Part shown: positions 1 to 8,389 of the stretch, in pieces | How the letters are laid out: every line of letters starts with the position of its first letter | How positions within the stretch are numbered: position 1 is the stretch's first letter | Origin: Fusarium oxysporum f. sp. lycopersici 4287 | Lineage: Eukaryota; Ascomycota; Sordariomycetes; Hypocreales; Nectriaceae | Assembly (NCBI RefSeq): GCF_000149955.1 | Contig: NC_030988.1 | Location: 3,647,362 to 3,711,361, forward strand | Direction of reading: 5' to 3' | Length of the DNA: 64,000 nt | The notes under the pieces: generated by a model | Databases searched by the model: none | The model's input: only the letters and a program-made list of their open reading frames with translations | Told to the model about the DNA's origin: nothing | Made by a program: the position numbers and the translations under genes

Positions 1-342
1 GTCTCTGCAGCCGATTTGTATGAACAATACATTTCCACCGACCGGCTTCATGACGACGAGGCAGGTTGCGATGAGGCTATCGCATACTGGCTATCCCGTT
101 ATGACTCCCAAAGAGATCTTGCTCGCTTCGCTCTGGATCTGTTTGCGGTCTCACCCATGTCAGATGAGTGTGAACGCCTTTTCAGCAGTGCAAAGCTTAC
201 CATAGTTGATCGCCGTGGTAGGCTGAAGGCGGATATTATAGAGGCCTGTGAGTGTCTCCGGGCTTGGTATGGAAAGCCCCGGGTTGAGGAGAACAACGAT
301 AGTGAGGACAGTGAGAACGATGACGATTGGGTCACTAGCTAG
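1..342 (+). CDS. hAT transposase, C-terminal dimerisation end (partial)
   Basis: The frame is open from the first base and stops at 342, so only the last 113 residues are in the window. The segment holds the pattern of the hAT C-terminal dimerisation region: a DLFAVSPMSDECERLFSSAK stretch, then a basic VDRRGRLKADIIEACECLRAW stretch, then an acidic tail. In hAT transposases this region dimerises the protein and contributes to the RNase H-like core. The catalytic DDE part would lie left of the window. No stop or frameshift is seen in what remains. It is not closely related by eye to the hAT copy at 43266-45623, whose tail reads SSDVESHFSSARRTLS. Confidence 0.85.
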   Translation, partial: VSAADLYEQYISTDRLHDDEAGCDEAIAYWLSRYDSQRDLARFALDLFAVSPMSDECERLFSSAKLTIVDRRGRLKADIIEACECLRAWYGKPRVEENNDSEDSENDDDWVTS

Positions 343-519
343 TAGTATAATACACTTTCTCTCGCCCTTCTATAGTTTTTCGACGTCGTACTTAAAAGTC
401 TTGGCATCCTTAATGGTATTATTGGTCTTACCGGTAATACCATACCGGTTATTATGTAAGCATCTGGTATGGTTTGGTTTGACCCCCCATACCAGACCAT
501 ACCAGACCATTCCGATCAC
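343..519. repeat. Probable terminal region of the first hAT element
   Basis: This noncoding stretch follows the hAT stop codon. At 468-514 the motif TGGTATGG/CCATACCAGACCATACCAG appears in both orientations, as in subterminal repeats of DNA transposons. The left end lies outside the window, so the termini and target duplication cannot be checked. Confidence 0.4.
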
Positions 520-1038
520 TGGCCGTCGACAGCCACTACCTTGAACTTCAATACGGCTCCGGTTCCGGCTCCAGAGCCTCCAGTACCAGGTATGCCCGTC
601 GTTGCAGCCCTGGTCAAGGTCTTTACAGTGTGGGATGTCTGGAAGGAATGGGAGGAAGGGATTGCAGGTCAGCCGGCCGTACGGGTGCTAGAAGAGACGT
701 GAGGAAGCCGCTGGCGCCCGGGGAACGGGATCAGGGTGCAGTTCTGTCGCCGGAAGGTGATCTGGGACGAGCTCTTGGCCCGCACGGCGTCCGGCAAGAG
801 CGAGGAGGAGGCAGTTGCAGAGCTAGAGCTCTTACGCGCCGGCCGGAGCTTGAACCGGCTCGTCGATGAGCTCAAACAGCGCCGCCGGCGGGGCCAGGGC
901 CAGGGCAGGATACGGGTACAGGTAGGGACCCCCGTGCCCGATGACTCAGGCCCGGGACCAAGGCCGACTCGGGGCCAGGGCCATCGGGGGCGCTGGGCTC
1001 GGCTAGGGAGGAGGCGGACCGCCCCTCGACGACGGTAA
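520..1038 (+). pseudogene. GCR1_C-domain relic (Crypton-type), one in-frame stop
   Basis: One frame runs through 520-1038 with a single TGA at 700-702. Before the stop it reads VWDVWKEWEEGI, after it GSRWRPG and then VQFCRRKVIWDELL. This matches the GCR1_C fold (W-x-EW-x-GL ... WGSRW ... R-x-x-VI-x-EI), a DNA-binding domain common in fungal Crypton-type elements and related transcription factors. The family normally has Trp where the TGA stands, so TGG-to-TGA, the G-to-A type of change RIP makes, is the simplest explanation. The tail after ~890 is rich in Gly, Arg and Pro. No recombinase domain is attached, so this is a fragment. Confidence 0.6.
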
Positions 1039-2007
1039 GCTGGCTGTCAGGTAGGATCTTTATATATTTATAGCTATAACTAGTCCATGGCTATCTATCT
1101 ATCTAGAAGGCGTATTTTTTTTACTAATTCTTTTTTTTCTTTCTTTCTTTCTTTTTTTTGAATATTAAGGAGCAGCAGGATTAGCGCATTGCTATGTCGT
1201 AGTCCTTGCAGCAAAGCCTGGCCCCCCAGCCGCTGCACACGCAAATATCTCAGCGCCCGCTCATCTATACAACGTCGCTCTTGAACCAAACGGACCGCCA
1301 GAGCGTAGCAATCCTCCAGCCCTTGAATTGCATCGATTTGGCTCCTAACCGTCGAGATATTCGCGTGCGCGGCGCCGGGCACTTATCAGATGGTAGTTGT
1401 GTAATCACATACGATTTCCCGAAATTACTCCGCAAAACGACCCCACGATAAGTTCTGCTTATCGCCCTCAACCATTTGGAGATCTTCCACGAGCGAACAG
1501 AGCGCTTGGTGGGCCGCCAACATACAGCAACGATGACGAATACAACGCCATGGAACTAATTGTTCGCAGCAAGACAACGCATAACTAACTTATCGGGAAA
1601 ATTTTAGAGAGATGTGCAGGAAAGCCCATGGGCTTCAAAAAGAGGTGGCCACTTAAGCGCTATTGCTCAATGTGAGAGATAACATTAGCACCAATCAGAC
1701 TTACCACCGTGGGGTAATTGTCACAGTTGTTGGTGATTGCATGTCGCGGCCGCATTGGTGGGCTAGTTGCCTCTTCTCTCATGCGGGAGGCCAACCATTG
1801 CACATTATCTGGCGGCCTTTGATGCCCAACATTTCCGGCCCACCATCTGTTTGCTTTTGAGAGATCTCACAATCTTGGTTCAGAGTATCTATGTCGTTAC
1901 AGCACAAACAAAAGCGATGACTACTGACGAAATTCCCCTGCTTGAGGCCCTCTTTCACCACCTCGTACTCCCACCTAAACTGCCACGGAGTTTCGACGGT
2001 GATAATA
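1039..2007. other. Gene-free stretch with a (CTTT)n tract
   Basis: A pyrimidine run of T and CTTT lies at ~1117-1160. The only long frame is minus strand 1382-1095 (95 aa, ending in a Lys-rich run made by the same tract); I do not recognise it. Nothing else is supported. Confidence 0.5.
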
Positions 2008-2086
2008 TCGCCCCTACTGTACCAATTACCACTGGTAATGAGCCCAATACCAGCTTTTGCGGCCCGTGCACCTTCCCCTTTCGGAT
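2008..2086 (+). repeat. Dispersed repeat next to an inverted-repeat element (copy 1)
   Basis: The segment containing ACCAATTACCACTGGTAATG and GCGGCCCGTGCACCTTCCCC recurs almost unchanged at 5768-5846. In both places it lies left of a copy of the GGCGG inverted-repeat element. A shorter related piece is on the minus strand near 57268-57300. Confidence 0.7.
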
Positions 2087-2145
2087 CTTTAGGAGTTTGG
2101 GTCAATACAAGAATATTTGGTCCGTGCGCCCTCTCCAACTTCCCA

Positions 2146-3126
2146 GGCGGTCAATAGGCGGACGGGTACCCGTCCTTCTAAAATGGGACGGGGTCCCGTC
2201 CTAATTGCCATATTCGGTCTAGCTCTCTCCGCTATCGGATTGCCTCTGCCGTATTATTTCAAGTGGTTTTGCTTGAGGTCCCATTAACCAGCTATTTCAA
2301 CAAACCACTAGCTTGAGGTGAAATAACCACGACATATCTGAGTTCCAAATTTACTCCAAATTCTACTAGAGCTAGAGCTGTATCACAATACAGCTTTCTT
2401 CCTCTTCCGCGGCAGAGTACAAGGCTTCTTGTTCATCGATATCCAGCGCTGCAGTCAATTCAAGTTCAAGTAACTCTTAGGCCAAATACAGCAATATGAT
2501 TGGAGAACTTGATCAAGTTCAATTCAAATATTTCAAGTTATCCAATTAAAAAGCCATATTCTTGCATTAGCGTAACTTGAACTTGAATTGACCGCAGCGC
2601 TGTCGACGATATCCTGCTAGGCTATTTCCCAAAGCTCACCGATGCCTCTTCTGCTTGTGAACAGTCGCCCGTTCTCGGTCTCTCGAGCTACTTATGCTTC
2701 GATGCAATCAGGCTCTGCTTTATCCCAGTTTGAATAAGCCACATTCTATTATTTAGTCTATTCTCTTAGGCTCATTGAGGTTGCGCAGCACCTCCCCATC
2801 TGCTTATAATCAAGACACCAGCTGTAGATTGCTTTTAGATATACTAAAGGCAGGCCCATTGCTTTTCTATACTGGCGGTTACCTAGTGAGGTTCCCGGTG
2901 GCTGGGCCTTATACTAATCCTCTCTTGACGTGACGTATCTCTGGCGGATTGCTCGTGGATAACCGTACCTCAGCCGCGTTGTTGAATCTGGAACTGGACC
3001 NNNNNNNNNNNNNNNNNNNNNNNNNNNNNNNNNNNNNNNNNNNNNNNNNNNNNNNNNNNNNNNNNNNNNNNNNNNNNNNNNNNNNNNNNNNNNNNNNNNN
3101 GGGTACCCGTCCGCCTATTGATCGCC
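2146..3126. mobile_element. GGCGG inverted-repeat element, copy 1 (nonautonomous, gap inside)
   Basis: The left end starts GGCGGTCAATAGGCGGACGG and the right end is its inverted complement, finishing GCCTATTGATCGCC at 3126. Just inside both ends of the family is the GGACGGGTACCCGTCC palindrome. A 100-N gap (3001-3100) removes part of the right half. The interior matches copies at 5848-6366 and 39796-40601, including a decayed minus-strand small ORF. I see no matching target duplication, so this copy may be rearranged. A second small element is nested at 2444-2602. Confidence 0.75.
2444..2602. mobile_element. Nested 159-bp MITE
   Basis: It begins CAGCGCTGCAGTCAATTCAA and ends with the near-perfect inverted complement, with TIRs of about 31 bp and two mismatches. 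It interrupts a sequence that is continuous in the copy at 39796-40601 (GTTCATCGATGTCCTGCTAGG). The flanks read TCGATATC on the left and TCGACGATATC on the right, which suggests an 8-bp duplication with 3 extra bases. An 8-bp duplication and a CAG start suggest a hAT-type MITE. Confidence 0.7.
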
Positions 3127-3238
3127 GTCCTTTCACATATGACATCTCGAAACCTTCTCTTTACACCCTTCATTTCAAATACCACGAGATTCCTCAAAAT
3201 AGTAAGATCCCAAAGAATTATCTTAGAGTTACTATGCA

Positions 3239-3560
3239 ATGGCCGACTGTAATCTATTTGATAATCTCTATCTCTTTTATGATACCAGCGCCCGCCTCTT
3301 GATCTGCACCAGGGAGAGCTGCAAATTCGCCCTATCCAACGACCCTTCCCGTGTAACGACACATCTCCGCGACAAACACAATATCCCCACCAAGGAAAGA
3401 AGACGACTAAGCCGGCTTTTGAAATCCTTGCACCCTAGGCCCTCGACCCTGATGATGCATCACCTCAAGCCGACGGGTCGATTGAGCACGACAAGGTGCG
3501 AGTCTAGGAAGGCTTCGCCTGCATAAACTGTCAAGATATCGCAGCAATAAGGAGTTAAAG
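3239..3560 (+). pseudogene. OrsD-type C2H2 gene fragment (5' end, frameshifted)
   Basis: The frame from 3239 gives 95 aa with LICTRESCKFALSNDPSRVT and then THLRDKHN, the first C2H2-like finger (C-x4-C ... H-x3-H) of the OrsD (DUF3505) family. Fungal OrsD-domain proteins often sit at chromosome ends fused to recombinase-like or RecQ-type helicase parts. The frame is lost near 3450; the start of the second finger (ACINCQDIAA) appears in another frame at ~3520-3550. The sequence then runs into AT-rich DNA with no further match. It starts right after the right end of the GGCGG element. Confidence 0.6.
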
Positions 3561-3733
3561 CTTATAAATAAATATATAGGACGTATTTTAAGACCATATG
3601 ACATGCTTATGATATATATGGGGTATTTTTATTAGATGTGAAGCTTCTGGTTTGAGGCAGTAATTATTAATTAGTGATAAGAGTGAGATGCGTATGACGC
3701 AAAAGCGTCCATGAGTCTGAGTCATGGATAGTC

Positions 3734-5311
3734 TCATGACGTTGTTACTGGTGTCGGTGGGGCCAAGACCCGGAGTACATACGTCACGTACCAAGGCCAA
3801 AAGACTTCAAGAGCCCAAGTTCTCAATCGTTGAATACCAGCAATAACCTGAAACGTTGAAAGCAATCTCAACGTGGAGCCAAAAGAGCCGCTGGTCCATA
3901 GAGTCTGCAAAATAGATTAGACACATGATGTCAAAGAACCAAGCTGAGAAAACTTCTTACCGTCTTGCCATTGTGATAGGTCGAGGCAACGAATATCCAT
4001 TCGTGTCCGTGGACAAGTATCCCAGGAATAAAGGGTAACTTTTGCAAGTCGTCGCCAGCGAGTTTATATAGATGCCTCCACTGGGCCGCATGCCATACTC
4101 CCATTTGAAGCTGCGCCTTGCGCGCAGACGCTCCGCCTCGTTTGGTTTCAATACTAACTGATATGGGAAGAGGCCGCAGGGGCGCATAACTGGTATGATT
4201 GATGGAGGAGTCAGTGAGAACTCCCCGGATCTCTTTGATTGCTTCCATGGTCTGAGGCTGATTGTCATCTTTCTCCGGATCAAGATGGAAAACATAATCG
4301 ACCTTTTTGCCTTGTGAGGCTTTCATCCGATAGGCAGGGAGTATGCCAGCGCTAGTGCTATACGCCAAAGTCAATCATCATTGTCAAGCCGGAGTTTTAT
4401 CAAGTACATACCATGGTCGAAACCCATCGAGTTGGCGGCCACGAGGAGTTTTTCCGTAGAAGGCGGCTTTGAGTAGGGGCGTGTGAACGAGGTTATTCCA
4501 ACCAGCTTCATCGTCTTCCATATCATTGCAATCCTTGGCATCGCCCACAAGCTGCATTACCTCGGCAAGTCTAAGTTCATGATGCAAATGTGGGAGGTAC
4601 CTCTTCAGAGGCAAGCCTTCTCCCGTAGGCTTATCAAACACTCTAGGTTTAAAAGAACCATAAGCTGGGGTTGACTTCTGGAGGTCAGATATCTCGGACT
4701 GTCATGTGTTAGTTTCCAAAGGGCTTGGAGGCAAGGGCAGTTTTACCAACCTCAAGATACTCGGGGATAACACGGTCTCCAGTTCCGATATCGTCCATTT
4801 CATTAGAAAGTAGTGCCAAAGTGTCAGGGATCCTTGGATCCAATAAATCAAGTTGTTTCTCCTCGAGTCCATCAGGATTGAGCGAAAGAGATGAGAATAT
4901 TTTACTAGGAGACGAGTGGTTTGATGCATGACTGCTTTGACGCGAAGAATTGTTGGAATCATTTACAGATCGCGGACCGTCTTGTCTTGGCGTCTCCTCG
5001 TTCGCCTCGTCGTCGTTGTTGTCGTCGTTGTTAACGTCAACTGCATGTGCAGCTAGTATGGGAACGCCCCCAAGCTTCCGTCTCTTATTCGATGGCGTAG
5101 AAGGCTGCATTTCCAGCGCCAAGTCAGTCCCGGGGAAGATGTCTTGGGTATGATCCTGTGAGGGTGGCGGCGAAAGAGGACGATCTGAGTCAAAATAAGG
5201 CCGCTTTTTACTGTTAGGATGCTCTTTAGGCGTAAGGTGCGCACCAGTACATGAGAAGTCAGTAGGTACGCCTTCAAGCCAAGAAATAATGCTATGATTG
5301 AAGTCGTTCAT
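3734..5311 (-). CDS. PD-(D/E)XK nuclease-like protein, four exons
   Basis: Predicted exons are 5311-4751, 4698-4412, 4357-3961 and 3904-3734; phases agree at every join, giving 471 aa. The start MNDFNHSIISWLEGVP fits the conserved N-terminus of a fungal family with a PD-(D/E)XK-like nuclease domain. Residues ~40-170 are a low-complexity Ser/Asn/Asp linker. The C-terminal domain carries VDYVFHLD, SINHTSYAPLRPLPISVSIE followed by TKR (an E-x-K pair), AQLQMGVWHAAQW, LPFIPGILVHGHEW and, in the last exon, LWTSGSFGSTL. The introns are 52-56 bp with normal GT-AG ends. The family is common in accessory regions of plant-associated fungi and its role is unknown; nuclease activity is inferred from the fold. 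No stops or frameshifts are seen, unlike its transposon neighbours. Confidence 0.8.
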
Positions 5312-5526
5312 AGTGCAATTGCCAAAGCCATGGTAAATTGCTACTGCTGTTGGTTTGAAGCGACACGAGAAATGGAGACAGAGTGGAATTGTTATGCCCC
5401 GCATTTGTTGATGCAGCAACTAACTCTTGTCGGCTTCGGTTAAATGATCGTCCGGCCAGCCCCCGGCGCCTACGATCTAACCAATGACAGGCTTGATGAG
5501 AAAGACCTTCATTAGCGCACGTACTG

Positions 5527-5606
5527 CGGCGATCAATAGGCGGACGGGTACCCGTCCCAGCTACCATATCAAGCATAGTACTCTCCGCTATCGGACTGCT
5601 TAGCGC
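5527..5606 (+). repeat. GGCGG element, solo terminal fragment (copy 2)
   Basis: About 80 bp contains GATCAATAGGCGGACGGGTA and CTCCGCTATCGGACTGC, the end sequence of the GGCGG family. Its GATC spelling matches the right terminus of copy 1. No partner end is adjacent, so it is a truncated copy. Confidence 0.7.
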
Positions 5607-5767
5607 CCCGTTCGATTGTCATTGCAACGCAAACCAAAAGCAAAATGTCGCAGGGTAGGCATTAGTAATCTAGCTATATGCTTTAAGTAACTGTGCAGGA
5701 TGGAATACCCCGCACAAGAGACAACTTAAGATTTTAATCAACACATTTGCTGCTGCTCATCATATTC

Positions 5768-5846
5768 ACTCTAACCCTACTGTACCAATTACCACTGGTA
5801 ATGGGCCCAATACCAACTTTGCGGCCCGTGCACCTTCCCCTTTTGG
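5768..5846 (+). repeat. Dispersed repeat next to an inverted-repeat element (copy 2)
   Basis: Nearly identical to 2008-2086, it shares ACCAATTACCACTGGTAATG and GCGGCCCGTGCACCTTCCCC. It ends where GGCGG element copy 3 begins. Confidence 0.7.
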
Positions 5847-5847
5847 A

Positions 5848-6366
5848 GGCGGCTAATAGGCGGACGGGTACCCGTCCCAATTGCCATATTCAGTCTAGCC
5901 CTCTCCGCTATCGGATTACCTCCCGCTGTGCAATTCCACTATCTCGAGTGGTTTTACTTGAAGTCCCATTAACCTGCTATGTTTTTTTCAAAGCAAGTCG
6001 ATGACTTTAATTTGATCAGCCTTGATGTATTCAGGTGATACACCCACTCTAATAAACTCTACTAGAACTACGGCTGAACTACAATACAACTTTCTTCCTG
6101 TTCCGCGGCAGAATACAAGGCTTCTTGTTCATCGATATCTCGCTGAGCCATCTCCCAAAGCTCGCCCATGCCTCTTCTGCTTGTAAACAGTCGTCCGTTC
6201 TCGGTCTCCTCAGCTACTCGTGCTTCCATGCGATCAGTCTCTGCTTTGTCCCAGTCTAAGTAAGCCATCATCTCTTCTTTAGTCCACTCTCTCAGACCCG
6301 TCGAGGTTTTGCAGTACCTCCCCATCTGCTTATAATCAAGGCACCAGCTGTAGCTTGCTTTTGGGT
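5848..6366. mobile_element. GGCGG inverted-repeat element, copy 3 (right end missing)
   Basis: The left terminus GGCGGCTAATAGGCGGACGG is intact. The interior follows the copy at 39796-40601 up to TAGCTTGCTTTTGGGTATCC, then stops where the triple-palindrome repeat starts at ~6367. It therefore lost its right third, or that repeat replaced it. This copy keeps the family's small minus-strand ORF open. Confidence 0.75.
6068..6325 (-). CDS. Small ORF carried by the GGCGG element (85 aa, unknown)
   Basis: It starts MGRYCKTSTGLREWTKEEMM and has an acidic helical middle (WDKAETDRMEARVAEETENG). The same frame is recognisable in copies 1 and 4 but broken there: copy 4 has stops at DWDKAE-to-D*DKAE and at WEIAQ-to-WEIA*, and copy 1 is similar. 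Conservation across copies suggests it was once coding or is a remnant of the element's parent gene. The WTKEE...YLxWDxAE pattern resembles short regions seen in other fungal hypothetical proteins, but I know no function. Confidence 0.4.
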   Translation of the reverse strand: MGRYCKTSTGLREWTKEEMMAYLDWDKAETDRMEARVAEETENGRLFTSRRGMGELWEMAQRDIDEQEALYSAAEQEESCIVVQP

Positions 6367-6545
6367 ATCCTACTCAAGAATTATCAAATGAAACGCATTG
6401 CGTTTCCTGTTTTTGACCAATTATCGTCTAGCATTTCGCCCCATATTTCTCCTGATGGAAACGCACTGCGTTTCTCGTACCGCCCTAATGAAATGAGAAA
6501 ACCTAAAACACGAAACGCGTCGCGTTTCCGTCGGCTGACCCTTGT
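6366..6545 (+). repeat. Triple-palindrome repeat, copy 1
   Basis: This ~180-bp repeat begins TACTCAAGAATTATCA and contains three 17-bp GAAACGC-NNN-GCGTTTC palindromes at 6390-6406, 6458-6474 and 6512-6528. A second copy at 24360-24540 keeps all three (one base changed) and their spacing, and there directly follows a CCCTAA motif. A partial copy is on the minus strand near 57180-57225. Confidence 0.85.
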
Positions 6546-6691
6546 CGAGTCCAACAACTTAACTACTGCAGAACTAAACAACATTCATTACCATCGTCTA
6601 CTGAAACTCACATGTTTATCATCTCCGTATAGTATCTACTCTATCTCCGCCATTCCATCCTATCTATTATATTTCTATATGCTTAGTCATA

Positions 6692-6840
6692 ATGGCCAGC
6701 TCCTCTATTCATAGGCAACATAGCCATCCCACTTTATCTCCAGCAAAGTTGCAAGAGCTCGAAAGGCTCAGCCTTTGTTACAATTTGCCGGAAGCAGCAA
6801 TTATATTTACCCAATGCGGTTTTGCTATTCTTTTGATCTT
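6692..6840 (+). pseudogene. Possible OrsD-type gene relic
   Basis: The frame reads SPAKLQELERLSLCYNLPEA and then FTQCGFAI, which resembles the N-terminal start of OrsD proteins (helix, then a CxxCGFA-type knuckle). The match ends at once, and 6840-6937 is not alignable. It is too decayed for certainty. Confidence 0.3.
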
Positions 6841-6937
6841 AGGTTCTGGGTGCGAATACAAAAATTACTCGGCCTGTACGCCTTCCTTCGCTTACATGGT
6901 ATGGTTTAGTGTACTAATCCCCGGTCGCTGCAAATAA

Positions 6938-7640
6938 GTAGGAAGCGGCTTGATCGGCTCAATTTCAAAATGGAAGAGAACATACTGCATGATGACTTTA
7001 TATACAAGGAGATGATTAATTCAACCCGGCCTAGATGCCTGCTATTTCTCCGGAAAAGACAAGCCAAAAATGATCTTGGTTTAGATCATCTCGCTCACAT
7101 TTGTAGCATTACTCTAATGCTATTTAGCCCGTTCGGAAAGCATGGCTCTGCCGTATAGTGGGCGTTAGGGCCACTGAAGGGATGGATTACAAAATGTATT
7201 CCTTCTGCGAGGAAAGAGAAAACAGCCTTGGTCTATCGCCGTTTCGGTTTTGATGCGAACCTTGTCAAAGTCCTCAAAACGGCTGGCTTGACCGGCTGCA
7301 GCCATAAAAGCCCCTCAGCACAGAATGACCACACAGGGGCTTGATGGTGGGCAGCTGACCATGCAGTGATGGAAGCACAGGGCCATCGGGCGTTCAGTGG
7401 CACTTATGACAGACTGACAAGTGCAGGCGAGCAACTCAAAAGCGGCTCGGTGCGTCACTGAGTGGTGTGAGAAGACAATTGCGGTATGGCGGTGAGGGGA
7501 ACCGTATGGGAAATCATTGGCTGTCGTATGTTTCCTCAATTGTGAGGCGACAGGCTTTACCCCCCAAACCATGTTAGCATCAAGTTGTTGTTAGGCACAT
7601 TGGCCGGCTCCGCGAAGATAGCTAAGACTTGATGAAGGAA
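6938..7640. other. Gene-free stretch
   Basis: Only short frames occur, without recognisable motifs (for example 7572-7315 minus, 85 aa). I see no repeat partner for 6970-7640. Confidence 0.5.
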
Positions 7641-7644
7641 CCCG

Positions 7645-7945
7645 TATTATGGATTCGCCCTCAAAGAAAAAGCCTCCTGCTGCATTACAGGTATTGGCTG
7701 TAATGGAGCTTCCTATTTCGCCTCATTATGAATACTGACAAGTTGCTTCGTGTATGGTGGCGGGGGTGCGCCTTTTTCTCAACCAACGTAGCCGAAGTCT
7801 CCTCAGCCCATTGCTGCCTGATGCTTAAACCTGCGGCCACACTAAAAACACTTTGCCCGCCGATTTGCACATTGTCACCGTCCAACTGAGGTGGCTAACT
7901 GTAAGGTTGCAGCACTTGTTCCCGACTGTCGAATGTTCGAAGGAG
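7645..7945 (+). repeat. Dispersed degenerate repeat, copy 1 (partner at 26365)
   Basis: GATTCGCCCTCAAAGAAAAA, then a TGCATTACAGGTATTGGCTG segment, a TTTTTCTCAACCAACGTAGC segment and a CCGAGCGTTGGTC end follow in the same order as at 26365-26680. Many differences are C/T or G/A, which suggests RIP. Neither copy codes for anything I can recognise. Confidence 0.65.
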
Positions 7946-8148
7946 GCCCGAGCGTTGGTCTGACCAAATCCCTTTTTTCCGTCCTACATCCCTATCGTCC
8001 GTCCCATTTTAAGTAAAAAGGAGACCCATGCGATGTCGGGGAGGTGCGCTGTGCAGGGAAAATGACGGGGAAAATGACATGGTCTCGACCAGGGGTCCGG
8101 ACTGGGTTAAGTAAAAGAGGATTTCAGTAAAAGAGAATGGTTATTGGC

Positions 8149-8167
8149 CAAAAAAAAAAAAAAAAAA
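8149..8167 (+). repeat. Poly(A) tract
   Basis: A run of A followed by ATAAAGATATATAAAG lies ~220 bp upstream of the HET gene. It could be the tail of a retroposed sequence or simple sequence; no duplication is seen. Confidence 0.5.
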
Positions 8168-8389
8168 TAAAGATATATAAAGTTGCCAGAGCCTCGAGGT
8201 AGGGTTTTGGGGCTTGAAGCTCCGCAGGTGCCCTGCAACCCCACGTAGGCTAGAGTCCTATTTTGACTGCCTTATTCACGCCATCAGGCACCAGTGAGCA
8301 ACAGAAATCTCTACGAGGAAGACAAATAATCTCGATTAACCTTGTCACGGCAGTCATAAACTTAATCACACTGAGCTATTCGCACAAAC

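Noticed and set aside
1095..1382. 95-aa minus-strand frame as a gene
   Set aside because: No motif is recognised and its Lys-rich end comes from a simple (CTTT)n tract.
3001..3100. Open frames spanning the N run
   Set aside because: They exist only because unknown bases cannot create stops.
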